Shown: positions 11,926 through 22,760 of the stretch, piece after piece
Position numbering within the stretch: position 1 is the first letter of the stretch
Layout of the letters: every line of letters begins with the position of its first letter
Source of the DNA: Erinaceus europaeus
Lineage: Eukaryota > Chordata > Mammalia > Eulipotyphla > Erinaceidae
Direction: 5' to 3'
Length of the DNA: 64,000 nt
NCBI RefSeq assembly: GCF_950295315.1
Contig: NC_080185.1
Span: 41,566,602-41,630,601, forward strand
The notes under the pieces: generated by a model
What the model was told of the DNA's origin: nothing
The model's input: the letters and a program-made list of their open reading frames with translations, nothing else
The model's database searches: none
Made by a program: the position numbers and the translations under genes

Positions 11926-12276
11926 GCCTGTTTCTGTCTTTCCCTAGTGTGGTAGGTCTCTGGAGAGGTGAGGTTGCAGGACATATTGGTGAGGTCGTCT
12001 GCCCAGGGAAGTCAGGATGGAGCCATTATAGCTTCTGCCTCTTGGTGGATGAAACGCGGTAAGATAAAGTAGGACAAATTGTTTAATAAACAGGAACCTA
12101 AAGTAAGACGAGAGCAGGTGGGGCTAAGTGTCTTCATATGGGAAGAAGTAGGAAGTCTATTTTAGGTATATTCCAGGGGGCCCATGACTTGAGTAGTTTT
12201 TGCCTGAGCCCGATAGCTACCATTTAAGCACGCTAAAAGTAATTTCTGGGAAGATGGTGTCAGAGTTGGCAAGAGA

Positions 12277-12477
12277 ACTAGCATATTGCACCAAAGTAAA
12301 AGACTCTGGGGTGGGTGGGTGGGGAGAATACAGGTCCATGAAGGATGAAAAATGACATAGTGGGGGTTGTATTGTTAAATGGGAAACTGGGGAATGTTAT
12401 GCATGTACAAACTATTGTATTTACTGTTGAATGTAAAACATTAATTCCCCAATAAAGAAATAAATTAAAAAAAGAAC
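12277..12477 (+). mobile_element. L1 3' UTR, 5'-truncated insertion
   Basis: Starts with caccaaagtaaaagactctg and a GGGT run, and ends with ttccccaataaagaaataaa plus an A-run. The same 3' UTR ends the young L1 near 47,505-47,660. It is flanked by agaactag on both sides (about 12,267 and 12,474), a short target-site duplication. Confidence 0.8.
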
Positions 12478-13051
12478 TAGAAAGCTGGACCAGGCAGAAA
12501 TAGCTCACAAAGATGAAGACAGTATGCAAACACCATCAACTGTAAATCTCATTGATTTGACCTAGGAGATGTATGATATATATATGGAGCTTGTATAACC
12601 TCTTCATCTCTCCCTGTCCGTCTGAGCTCCAATTCCATACTCAAAGCTTGGAACATTCTAAGCTGCACCCATTTCAGGACCACTCTTCCTTGAGGGGAAG
12701 AGTAGGCGGAGCCTACCTCCCTTCAGAGTGGAGGAGTCCTTACCACTGTTCTACATTGACACCAATGTCCTGGAGAGGACCACAAGAGGGTTTGATGATG
12801 CTCCTGTTGGAAATAACCAGAGATGGTGGAGAGAGGGATCTGTTAGGGGTCTAGACCCATCATATCTATGTTGGAATCCATGAATTCCCTGACTAGAGTC
12901 CCAGATGATGGGGTGGCTGGGTAGTGACCAAAAAGACCATTATACAATATTATAACATAGTAGTATAATCCCACACCATTCCCAACACTCAGGCTCTGTG
13001 TCCCCATCTCCTCCATAGGAAACTGCAGTAGTTCTCCCCAGGTCACAGATA

Positions 13052-13055
13052 TGGG

Positions 13056-13113
<58 letters not shown>
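13052..13113. repeat. (TA)n microsatellite in copy A
   Basis: About 60 bases of TA in copy A. The matching place in copy B (15,608-15,627) has only about 20 bases, so the tract changed length after duplication. Confidence 0.9.
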
Positions 13114-13115
<2 letters not shown>

Positions 13116-13614
13116 TTTCCTAAGTAGTTCCTGCCTTCACTTCCTTTATTTTAAAATTTATTAGTGATTTAATATTGATTTATAACGTTACAAAAAAATA
13201 GGGGTGCAACTCCACACAATTCCCACCACCAGAATTCCGTATGACATCCCCTCCCTTGATAATTTTCTTATTCTTTATCCCTCTGGGAGTATGGACCCAA
13301 GGTCATTGTGGGATGCAGAAGGTGGAAGGTCTGGCTTCTGTAATTGCTTCCCCGCTGAACGTAGGCGTTGACAGGTTGATCCATACACCCAGCCTGCCTC
13401 TCTCTTTCCCTAGTGGGGCAGGGCTCTGGGGAATCAGAGCTCCAGGACATTTTGGTGGGGTCGTCTGTCCAGGGAGGAAGTCAGCCACCAAAGTTCTTTA
13501 GCCACACTCCCTTCATTGTAAGCGATAATAGTTCTCTTAAGGTTGCAGACATTGGTTAAGTATAATTTCTACAACTATCTTCTATATTTGTAAATATTTG
13601 TCCATTTTTCCCTT

Positions 13615-13945
13615 TTTTTTTCCACGAGGGTTAATGCTGGGGATCGGTGCCTGCACCACGAACCCACTCTCCTGGAGGCCATTTATTCCCATTTTTTCTT
13701 GCCCTTGTTGTTGCCGTTATTGTTACTGTTGCAGTTGATGTTCTTGATGTTGGATAGGACAGAGAGAAATTGAGAAAGGAAGAGAGAAAGAGGGGGGGTG
13801 AGAAAAAAATAGACACCTGCAGACCTCCTTCGCCACTTGTCTGGCGACCCCCATGCAGATGGGGAGCCGGGGACTCTAACTGGGATCCTTAGGCCAGTCC
13901 GTACGCTTGGCGCCATGTACGCTTAAGCCACCGACCCCGTTTATC
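13615..13945 (-). repeat. SINE A in copy A
   Basis: A reverse SINE A at the same place as those at about 16,120-16,445 in copy B and 17,720-18,045 in copy C. It was therefore present before the unit was duplicated. Confidence 0.85.
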
Positions 13946-14446
13946 CATTTTGCTATGGTGTCATCTTCTTTTCCTTTCCAAGTCACACCTACACCTATTA
14001 CTACATCCAAATGTCCCTCTGTTTGTCCTCCTCTCTCCCCGGGTCCTGATGGAGTTGGAGTTCAGAGCCCCCTAGTCCTCTGGCCCCAATATTTCTCCCC
14101 CTTCTGGGAATATGGACCAACATTCTCTCTGGGGTGCAGAAGGTGGGAGTTCTGGCTTCTCCAATTGCTTCTGTAATAGTAGGACACGGTCCCTGGCAGG
14201 TGGACCTATAGCCCAGCCTGTTTCTGTCGTTCCCTAGTGGGGTAGAACTCTGGAGAGATGAGGTCACAGAACCCATTGTGGACCACAATTATTTGTGGGG
14301 TTGACTTCCTTTCAAAGTCACACCTACACCTATTTTTGCTTTTGAGTGCCCTTCCTTTATCCTTTAAACTCGGAGATAAGAGAAACAGTGCCTGATTCCC
14401 TCTCTTGTTTCCCAGATTCTCCTCCCTTTCAGTGATGGTATAAAAA

Positions 14447-14610
14447 GAAGTTTCAAAGTCCAGGAGGTTGCGCAGTGGCTAAGGAGTTGGACTCTCAAGC
14501 ATGAGGTCCTGGGTCCAGTTGCTGGCGGCTTGTACCAGAGTGATGTCTGGATCTTTCTCTCTATCCTCCTATCTCACTCTTTAATAAAATAAATAAATAA
14601 TGTTAAAAAA
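14447..14610 (+). repeat. SINE B in copy A
   Basis: A plus SINE B (ggttgcgcagtggctaagg head, ggactctcaagcatgaggtc, caccagagtgatgtctgg-type middle, TAAATAAAATAAA tail). The matching copy in B is at about 17,137-17,305. Confidence 0.8.
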
Positions 14611-15072
14611 ATAAAAGTTTTCTGGGTGACAGACACTTCGGATCCTGACGGAATTGGAGTTTAAAGCCCTCTGGTCATCTTCCCTATCATTTTCCCCTCT
14701 GGGAGTATGGACCAAATTCTTTATGGCATGCAGACGGTGTGTGCGGGGGGCGGGGGGTCTGGCTTCTGTAATTGCTTCTCTGCTAGACATTGACATTGGC
14801 AGGTTGATCCATACCCCAGTCTGATTCTGTCTTTGCCTGGTGGGCCAGGGCTCTGGAGAGGGGGCAGGGCTCTGGAGAGTTGGGGTTCCAGGACACATTG
14901 GTCATGTTTTCAGCCCACATCATAGTAGTATCTGGAAATTGGATGAAAGGCAATAAGATATAAAGCAAGACAAAATGTTTAATGAACAGGAACACACAGT
15001 AGGAACAGAGCAGATGAGAACAGAGACCTTAAGGTGGAAAGAGGCTTGGAAGTCTGTTTAGGCTTGACTCTG

Positions 15073-15158
15073 AAATGAAGCCTGTGTTCCCCTGTGCCTT
15101 CTGTCAATTCAAGTTGACAAGGGATTAGGTTGTCCCAAGCCCTCCAGCCCCCAGAGGT
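15073..15158. repeat. Segment shared in inverted orientation with 21,483-21,560
   Basis: About 80 bases (gaaatgaagcctgtgttc … tccagcccccagagg) recur as the reverse complement at 21,483-21,560, just downstream of the RHOXF2-like gene. Similarity stops sharply at both ends. The copy at 15 kb has a small extra insertion (cccctgtgcc). Confidence 0.75.
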
Positions 15159-16119
15159 CTGTCTGAGCTCCAACTCCATGTTCAAAGCTTGGGACATTCT
15201 AAGCTTCACCCATTTCAGGACCAGTCTTCCTTGAGGGGAAGAGTAGGCTGAGCCTAACTCCCTTCAGAGAGTGGAGGAGTCCTTACCACTGTTGTTCTAC
15301 ATTGACACCAAGGTCCTGGAGAGGCCCACAAGAGGTTTTGATGATGCTCCTGATGGAAATAACCAGAGATGGTGGAGAAAGGGATCTGTTAGGGGTCTAG
15401 ACCCATCATATCTATGTTGGAATCCATGAATTCCCTGACTAGAGTCCCAGATGATGGGGTGGCCTGGTAGTGACCAAAAGGACCATTATGCAATATTATA
15501 ACATAGTAGTATAATCCCACACCATTCCCACCACTCAGGCTCTGTGTCCCCATCCCCTTCATAGGAAACTGCAGCAGTTTTCCCCAGTCAGAGATATGGG
15601 TTGATTTTATATATATATATATATATCTTTTCCTAAGTTGTTCTTGCCTTCACTTCCTTTATTTTAAAATTTATTAGTGATTTAATATTGATGTATAACG
15701 TTACAACAAAACTGGGGTGCAACTCCACAAAATTCCCACCACCAGAATTCCATATGCCATCCCCTCCCTTGATAATTTTCTTACTCTTTATCCCTCTGGG
15801 AGTATGGACCCAAGGTCATTGTGGGATGCAGAAGGTGGAAGGTCTGGCTTCTGTAATTGCTTCCCCGCTGAACGTGGGCGTTGACAGGTTGATCCATACA
15901 CCCAGCCTGCCTCTCTCTTTCCCTAGTGGGGCAGGGTTCTGGGGAATCAGAGCTCCAGGACACTTTGGTGGGGTCGTCTGTCCAGGGAAGTCAGCCACCA
16001 AAGTTCTTTAGCCACACTCCCTTCATTGTAAGCTATAATAGTTCTCTTAAGGTTGCAGACATTGGTTAAGTATAATTTCTACAACTATCTTCTATATTTG
16101 TAAATATTTGTCCATTTTT

Positions 16120-16445
16120 CCTTTTTTTTGCCTCCAGGGTTATTGCTGGGGATCGGTGCCTGCACCACGAACCCACTCTCCTGGAGGCCATTTATTCCCA
16201 TTTTTTGTTGCCCTTGTTGTTGCTGTTATTGTTACTGTTGCAATTGATGTTCTTGTTCTTGGGTAGGACAGAGAGAAATTGAGAAAGGAAGGGAGACAAA
16301 GGGGGGTGAGAAAAAAATAGACACCTGCAGACCTCCTTCCCCACTTGTCAGGCAACCCCCATGCAGGTGGGGAGCCGGGGACTCTAACTGGGATCCTCAG
16401 GCCAGTCCGTACGCTTGGCGCCATGTACGCTTAACCCACCGACCC
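16120..16445 (-). repeat. SINE A in copy B
   Basis: A reverse SINE A homologous to 13,615-13,945, with small differences such as tgttgctgttattg in the tail. Confidence 0.85.
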
Positions 16446-16961
16446 CCTTTATCCATTTTTCTATGGTGTCATCTTCTTTTCCTTTCCAAGTCACACCTAC
16501 ACCTATTACTACATCCAAATGTCCCTCTGTTTGTCCTCCTCTCTCCCCGGGTCCTGATGGAGTTGGAGTTCAGAGCCCTCTAGTCCTCTGGCCCCAACAT
16601 TTCTCCCCCTTCTGGGAATATGGACCAACATTCTCTCTGGGGTGCAGAAGGTGGGAGTTCTGGCTTCTCCAATTGCTTCTGTAATAGTAGGACACGGTCC
16701 CTGGCAGGTGGACCTATAGCCCAGCCTGTTTCTGTCGTTCCCTAGTGGGGTAGAACTCTGGATAGATGAGGTCACAGTACCCATTGTGGACCACAATTAT
16801 TTGTGGGGTTGACTTCCTTTCAAAGTCACACCTACACCTATTTTTGCTTTTCAGTGTCCTTCCGTTTTCTTTTAACTCTGAGATAAGAGAAACAGTGCCT
16901 GATTCCCTCTGTTGTTTCCCAGATTCTCCTCCCTTTCAGTGATAGTATAAAAAGAAGTTTC

Positions 16962-17120
16962 GGGATAGAGAATGGGAAAGCTATGGGGGGGGGGTGGGAT
17001 ATGGAGACTGGGCGGTGGGAATTGTGTGGAGTTGTACCCCTCCTACCCTATGGTTTTGTTAATTAATCCTTTCTTAAATTAAAAAAAATGTAAAAATTTG
17101 AAATAAAAATAAAAATAAAA
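16962..17120 (+). mobile_element. Young 5'-truncated family-R insertion
   Basis: 159 bases matching the 3' end of family R (gggatagagaatgggaaag … cttaaattaaaa plus an A-rich tail). It is flanked by a perfect 15-base target-site duplication, ataaaaagaagtttc, at 16,947-16,961 and 17,121-17,135. Copy A has the empty site (about 14,440-14,455). Family R was therefore mobile after the A/B duplication, and its mobilisation used LINE-type machinery. Confidence 0.9.
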
Positions 17121-17136
17121 ATAAAAAGAAGTTTCA

Positions 17137-17305
17137 TGGTTCAGGAGGTGGCGCAGTGGCTAAGGAGTTGGACTCTCAAGCATGAGGTCCTGGGTGCAGT
17201 CGCTGGCAGCATGTACCAGAGTGATGTCTGGCTCTTTCTCTCTATCCTCCTATCTCTCTCTTTAATAAAATAAATAAAAAATGTTAAAAAAAAATAAAAG
17301 TTTTC
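17137..17305 (+). repeat. SINE B in copy B
   Basis: Plus-strand SINE B, homologous to 14,447-14,610 in copy A. Confidence 0.8.
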
Positions 17306-17455
17306 TGGGTGACAGACACTTCGGATCCTGATGGAAGTGGAGTTTAAAGCCCTCTGGTCATCTTCCTTATCATTTTTCCCTCTGGGTGTATGGACCAAAA
17401 TCTTTATGGCGTGCAGAAGGTGTGTGCTGTGTGTGTGGGGCCTGGCTTCTGTAAT

Positions 17456-18506
17456 TGCTTCCCCGTGAACGTGGGCGTTGACAGATTGATCCATACACCC
17501 AGCCTGCCTCTCTCTTTCCCTACTGGGGCAGGGCTCTGGGAAATCAGAGCTCCAGGACACTTTGGTGGGGTCGTCTGTCCAGGGAAGTCTGCCACCAAAG
17601 TTCTTTAGCCACACTCCCTTCATTGTAAGCGATAATAGTTCTCTTAAGGTTGCAGACATTGGTTAAGTATAATTTCTACAACTATCTTCTATATTTGTAA
17701 ATATTTGTCCATTTTTCCCTTTTTTTTCCCTCCAGGGTTATTGCTGGGGATCGGTGCCTGCACCACGAACCCACTCTCCTGGAGGCCATTTATTCCCATT
17801 TTTTGTTGCCCTTGTTGTTGCCATTATGTTACTGTTGCAATTGATGTTGTTGTTGTTGGATAGGACAGAGAGAAATTGAGAAAGGAGAGGAGACAGAGGG
17901 GGGGAGAAAAAATAGACACCTGCAGACTTCCTTCGCCACTTGTCAGGCGACCCCAATGCAGGTGGGTAGCCGGGGACTCTAATTGGGATCCTTAGTCCAG
18001 TCCGTACGCTTGGCGCCATGTACGCTTAACCTACTGACCCCCTTTATTCATTTTTCTATGGTCTCATCTTCTTTTCCTTTCCAAGTCACACCTACACCTA
18101 TTACTACATCCAAATGTCCCTCTGTTTGTCCTCCTCTCTCCCCGGGTCCTGATGGAGTTGGCCTTCAGAGCCCTCTAGTCCTCTTGCCCCAACATTTCTC
18201 CCCCTTTTGGGAATATGGACCAACATTCTCTCTGGGGTGCAGAAGGTGGGAGTTCTGGCTTCTCCAATTGCTTCTGTAATAGTAGGACACGGTCCCTGGC
18301 AGGTGGACCTATAGCCCAGCCTGTTTCTTTCTTTCCCTAGTTGGGTAGAACTCTGGAGCGATGAGGTCACAGTACCCATTGTGGACCACAATTATTTGTG
18401 GGGTTGACTTCCTTTCAAAGTCACACCTACACCTATTTTTGCTTTTGAGTGCCCTTCCTTTTTCCTTTAAACTCTGAGATAAGAGAAACAGTGCCTGATT
18501 CTTTAT
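17456..18506. repeat. Tandem unit copy C, partial
   Basis: Third copy, truncated at both sides. It starts at the point equivalent to about 13,330 in copy A and ends after agagaaacagtgcctgatt, where L1 sequence begins. It contains the reverse SINE A at about 17,720-18,045. Confidence 0.85.
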
Positions 18507-18790
18507 CTTTATTTATCTTTATTCCTTTCCATTCTAAATATGATGTTTCTTGGTGTCTTTAGGTCTGAGTAAATTCTGTTTGGAACCCTCTGGGCATCTT
18601 GAATCTTTATGTCTTTAATGTTGTTTACACTAGGAAAGTTTTCCGTTATTATGCCCTATAGAATACTTTCTTCTCCTCCCTCTCTTTCTTCCTCTGGCAA
18701 GTCAATAATGCTTATGTTACTTCTTTTGAAGTCATTCCATATGTCTCTGTTGTTGTTTTCAGTATCTTTTAATCTTTGTGAGATCTCTTA
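18507..18790 (-). mobile_element. L1 ORF1 fragment
   Basis: Read on the minus strand it parallels the ORF1 of the young L1 at 45,697-46,671: the RDLxKIKR-like run, then a diverged NNxRIIGLPEEE motif, then the segment before the C-terminal domain. Several stops break it. Confidence 0.8.
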
Positions 18791-19330
18791 CATTTTTTTT
18801 TGCCTCCACAGTTATTGCTGGGGCTTGGTGTCTGCACCACATATCCACTGCTCCTGGAGACCATTTTTCCCCTTTTGTTGCCCTTGTTGTTTTATCATTG
18901 TTGTGATTATTACTATTGTTATTGCTATCATTGGATAGGACAGAGAGAAATGGACAGAGGAAGGGAAGAAAGAGAGGGGGAGAGAAAGATAGACACCTGC
19001 AGACCTGCTTCACCACCTGTGTAGTGACTCCCCTGCAGGTGGGGAGCCGGGGGCTCGAACCCAGATCCTTGTGACGGTCTTTGCGCTTCGCACCATGTGT
19101 GCTTAACCTGCTGTGCTACAGCCCAACTCCCTGTCCTTTTTTTTTTTGTTGTTGTTGTTGTAGTTATTATTGTTGTTGATCTCATCGTTGTTAAGACAGG
19201 ACAGAGAGAAATGGAAAGAGGAGGGGAAGACAGAGAGGGGGAGAGAAAGACAGACACCTGCAGACCTGCTTCACCGCTTGTGAAGCAACTTGCCTGCAGG
19301 TGGGGAGCCAGGAGCTCGAATTTGGATTCT
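18790..19330 (-). repeat. Two adjacent reverse SINE A copies
   Basis: One SINE A at about 18,790-19,132 and a second, head-truncated one at about 19,135-19,325, in the same orientation. Confidence 0.85.
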
Positions 19331-20800
19331 TTTTTATTTTTCTTTATTTATTTAAAAAGGGAGATATTAACAAAACCATAGGGTAAGAGGAGTACAACTT
19401 CACACAATTCCCACCACCAGATCTCTGTATCCCATCCCCTCCCCTGATAGCTTTCCTATTCATCCCTCTGGGAGTATGGACCCAAGGTCATTGTGGGATG
19501 CAGAAGGTGGAAGGTCAGACTTCTGCAATTGCTTCCCTGCTGAACATGGGCGTTGACTGGTCAGTCCATACTCCCAGCCTGTCTCTCTCTTTCCCTAATA
19601 GGGTGGGGCTCTGGGGAATCAGAGCTCCAGGACACATTGGTGGGGTCATCTGTCCAGGGAAGTCTGGTCAGCATCATGCTGGCATCTGGAACCTGGTGGG
19701 TGAAAAGAGAGCATACAAAGCCAAGCAAATTGTTGAACAATTATGGACCTAGAGGCTGGAATAGTGCAGATGAAGTGTTGGGGGGTACTCACTGCAGACT
19801 CTTGTGTACTTCTGCTTTCAGGTATATATTTTGCAGTAGTTTATGGACACGTGTGAACATAGGCTCTATCTCACAGGACCTGGTCTGTATCTAGGTTTTG
19901 GGACTTTGTTAGGAAGTTAACCACCTGGGACGGAATTAGAGAATACTATGAAAGGAAAGGTCTCACCCAAGTAATGAAGCTGAAGGATTGTCATTCCACA
20001 CCTGAAGTCTCTGGACATAGTCTGTAGTGAAGCATGCTGGAGTGGCACTCGTTGCGTTGATTAGGTTGGAATCGGCAGATGCACTATTATTTGGTATGAG
20101 TTAAGAGAAGCATGCAGAAATATATACCTGAAAGCAGAAGTACACTAGAGTTTGCAGTGAGTACCTCCCTAACACTTCCTCTCCACTATTCCAAGCTTGG
20201 GATCCATGATTGCTCAACAAATTGTTTGGCTTCGTATGTTAACTCTCTTTTCAATCACCAGGTTCCAGATGCCACCAGGATGCTGGCCAGGCTTCCCCGG
20301 ATTGAAGACCCCACCAATGTGTCCTGGAGCTCAGCTTCCCCAGAGACCCACCTTACTAGGGAAAGAGAGAGGCAGACTGGGAGTATGGACTGTCCAGTCA
20401 ATGCCCATGTTCAGCAGGGAAGCAATTACAGAAGCCAGACCTTCTACCTTCTGCAACCCTCAACGACCCTAGGTCCATGCTCCCAGAGGGCTAGAGAATG
20501 GGAAAGCTATCATGGGAGGGGGTGGGTTATGGAGATTGGGTGGTGGGAATTGTGTGGAGTTGTACCCCTCCTACCTTATGTTTTTGTTCATTAATCCTTT
20601 CTTAAATAAAAAATTTTTTTAAAAAGAGAAGCATGCAGGAAAGTGCGCCCCAACCTAAGCCGAACCAGGATTCTTAAACTGACTCTTTTGCTTCATGTCA
20701 CGTGTGTTTAACCCACTGCACTACCACCCGACTCACTGTATTTTACTATTTACTGTAAATCATTAATCCCCCAATAAAGATTTTTTAAAAGCATAAGTAA
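19331..20800 (-). repeat. Family-R element with nested R insertion and L1 tail
   Basis: A reverse family-R element (19,335-20,117, resuming at 20,639). It is followed by a SINE A head fragment and an L1 3' end (about 20,735-20,795, with ccccaataaag). A plus-strand family-R copy sits inside it and makes an inverted repeat. Confidence 0.75.
20118..20623 (+). mobile_element. Family-R insertion, plus strand
   Basis: A 506-base copy with A-rich 3' end, flanked by a perfect 15-base target-site duplication, aagagaagcatgcag, at 20,103-20,117 and 20,624-20,638. Confidence 0.9.
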
Positions 20801-21182
20801 AAAAAAACAAAACATATGTTACCTCTGTTCATAGCAGAACAGGAAACCCCCCCCCCAAACACACACACACACCTCTACCCACACACCAGGTCACATGAGC
20901 AAGGCTGTTCATGCCCATAGGCAGGCGCGGGTGTGTGCCCATGTCAACAAGCCAGAGGGGTGCAAGGCTAGGCACCGAGAGTTCCCCCCTGGGCCCTGCT
21001 CCCACAATCTCCATGTAACATGGACAAAGCGTCCTGTTCTTGTCACCTCAAGCTTCAGATAAGCAGACTCACCGCTCGTGTCCACTAATAGGCCTGGTCA
21101 GCAGCACAGAAACAGTTCTGTCCCCATATGGCCGGAGCTTTCTGCTCCATGTTACACTGCATTCTGTGGAGAACACTTCCAG

Positions 21183-21242
<60 letters not shown>

Positions 21243-22118
21243 ACTAGTGTGAAGACAGCAATGTGAGCAAGGCCAAGGTTGTGTCTGTGACACAGTGTGG
21301 ACTCTGCATCTTGTCTCAGGGACCCTCAGTACTGGCCTGGGGCAGGTCTGAGCCACCGGGAGCCCTGTTAGAGCTTCCTGAGCCGGGCAGGTTCTCTCTG
21401 GAGGTGCCCGGGGACCACGTGCTCTTAGTGGCATGCGTGTCCCATGGGAGCTGGGGAATCCATGACTTACTGGCTCTCCACCTCTGGGGGCTGGAGGGCT
21501 TGGGGCAACCTAATCCCTTGTCAATTTGAATTGACAACAGAACACAGGCTTCATTTCTTCCAGTTGAGCCCCAAGAGATGACAACCACAGGCTTCTGAGG
21601 CTTCTCTGCCACCCTGAGCTCAGGGGCATGGCTAGCGATGGAGACTTCAGAGGGGACAAGAACTTTCACAGGAAGGTGGGGCAAGGCCTTGTGGAAGCCT
21701 CAAGTCCTCTGGAAGAGCAGTTCGCTCCCCAGAAAGGCTTCTGTCTCCATGTAGCCCTAGAGCAGAGAAGCCAGGAGTTGAGGACATGGCAAGAAGCAGG
21801 GGACAGCCTGGAGCCAGGTGTCCAGGAAACTGTGTGTCCCCTCTTAGGAAGGTCCCTGCAGAGTTTTCAGTGAAACCTGATCTCCCCAGCAGGGCTGGCT
21901 CAGCCCTGTCTAGAGTGAGGGGCTCTCTGAACAGGGTCTCCATGCTTGGAGCAGCGCTTGCCGGACGCTGGGCAGTCTGTGCCCAGCAGGGTCCGCTCCT
22001 AATGGGGACAGCTGGCACTGCGTGGAGCAGCCCACAGGGCTGCCATGGGCAAGACGCTTCCCAGAGTGCCCACCCACACCTCCCAGCCACACACCACATG
22101 CACACACAGAGTTCGGAC
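20801..22118. other. Downstream flank of the RHOXF2-like gene
   Basis: Mostly single-copy-looking, fairly GC-rich sequence with a (GT)n microsatellite at about 21,187-21,241 and a short C-run with CA repeats near 20,850. Overlapping open frames of 60-200 codons on both strands reflect GC content. I see no domain, so I call no gene. Confidence 0.5.
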
Positions 22119-22124
22119 TTTATT
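22119..22124 (-). terminator. Poly(A) signal of the RHOXF2-like gene
   Basis: AATAAA on the minus strand (tttatt on the plus strand), about 88 bases downstream of the stop codon at 22,212. This would give a 3' UTR of only about 110 bases. Confidence 0.75.
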
Positions 22125-22211
22125 GATACACAGTCTGGAAGGACAGACGCACTGGCTGGCTGTGCTTTTGGGCACAGAATGTGGACCAGGCTCTGGGCCT
22201 TGGCAGCCAGG

Positions 22212-22760
22212 TCACGGAATCCTCCCTCCGACGTCTGGGGATATGACATCCTCGTCGGCAACATAGTACCAGTACCTGGCTAGGGCAGCCAGGCAGCATG
22301 GAGGTAGAGGGGCTGGAAACACGGGCCCAGCAGTGAAGGGGGCCACGGGAGGAAGGATGAAGGGTGGCCCTGGAGGAGGAAAGACAGGAGGGTAGGGAAG
22401 GAGACCTGGAGAGTTGGCCTGAGGCGGGTAGAGGGGAAGGTAGGGTGGAAGGAAGGGCGGAGGGAAGAGAGGAGGGAAGGGAGTCAGGACAGGAGGAAAG
22501 AGGGGCGGAAAGATGGGAGAAGCCAAGGGGGCTGCATAGGGGGCATGTAGGACAGGACCCATGGGCACTGGGGACCACAGCCTCAGAGGCTGGGAAACCA
22601 CGTAGAACCAGAGGGGCTCCTGCCGCCGTGGGGACTGGGACTGGGGTCTCCAGTTGTAGATGGTTGCCCTGCGCTGTGCCCTGCGCTGATGGCGGCGAGC
22701 TCGCAGCTGCAGCACCCTCTGGCGTTTCCTCCATTTGGCCCTCCTGTTCTTAAACCACAC
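22212..22760 (-). CDS. RHOXF2-like: RHOXF2-like exon 4 (last)
   Basis: Acceptor cctggtcacag| is followed in phase 0 by the recognition helix VWFKNRRAKWRKRQR. After this come an arginine-rich stretch, a tail with repeated PPLFPP/PPYLPLYPP motifs, and a stop at 22,212-22,214. It encodes 182 residues. Confidence 0.92.
   Translation of the reverse strand: MWFKNRRAKWRKRQRVLQLRARRHQRRAQRRATIYNWRPQSQSPRRQEPLWFYVVSQPLRLWSPVPMGPVLHAPYAAPLASPIFPPLFPPVLTPFPPLFPPPFLPPYLPLYPPQANSPGLLPYPPVFPPPGPPFILPPVAPFTAGPVFPAPLPPCCLAALARYWYYVADEDVISPDVGGRIP

Larger units (their letters stand above)
10730..12930 (-). repeat. Family-R element, subtype 2, multiply interrupted
   Basis: The element starts at 10,730 (tttaatagtgatttaataatg) and shows the ccctctgggagtatgg and ctggcttctgtaatta landmarks of family R. 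It is split by a reverse SINE D (about 10,926-11,145), by a foreign insert (11,212-11,925) and by an L1 3' UTR piece (12,277-12,477). The order of the surviving landmarks is the same as in intact copies elsewhere in the window. Confidence 0.65.
12617..15157. repeat. Tandem unit copy A
   Basis: First of three copies of a large direct repeat. It contains, in order, a segment starting gtctgagctccaa, a TA microsatellite (13,052-13,113), a family-R piece (about 13,150-13,500), a reverse SINE A (about 13,615-13,945), a 500-base segment with cctattactacatcc, a plus SINE B (about 14,447-14,610) and a second family-R piece. Copies A and B keep the same order and are about 95% alike by eye. Confidence 0.85.
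15162..17455. repeat. Tandem unit copy B
   Basis: Second copy of the unit, with the same order of landmarks as copy A. It contains one insertion that copy A lacks (16,962-17,120). It passes into copy C within the shared phrase ctggcttctgtaattgcttc, which occurs more than once per unit. Confidence 0.85.

Noticed and set aside
14581..14898. Recurrent frames of 60-110 codons in family R (also 13,241; 15,688; 20,112; 36,325; 48,598).
   Set aside because: The same frame appears in many family-R copies but with differing stops and in both strands equally. No start, domain or conservation pattern points to a protein.
21647..22734. Several open frames of 160-205 codons around the last RHOXF2-like exon.
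   Set aside because: GC-rich shadows of exon 4 and its flank. None shows a domain or splice context.
22364..22753. Plus-strand frame of 129 codons opposite the RHOXF2-like exon 4.
   Set aside because: Antisense shadow of the proline-rich tail (CCC/CTC codons read as GGG/GAG).
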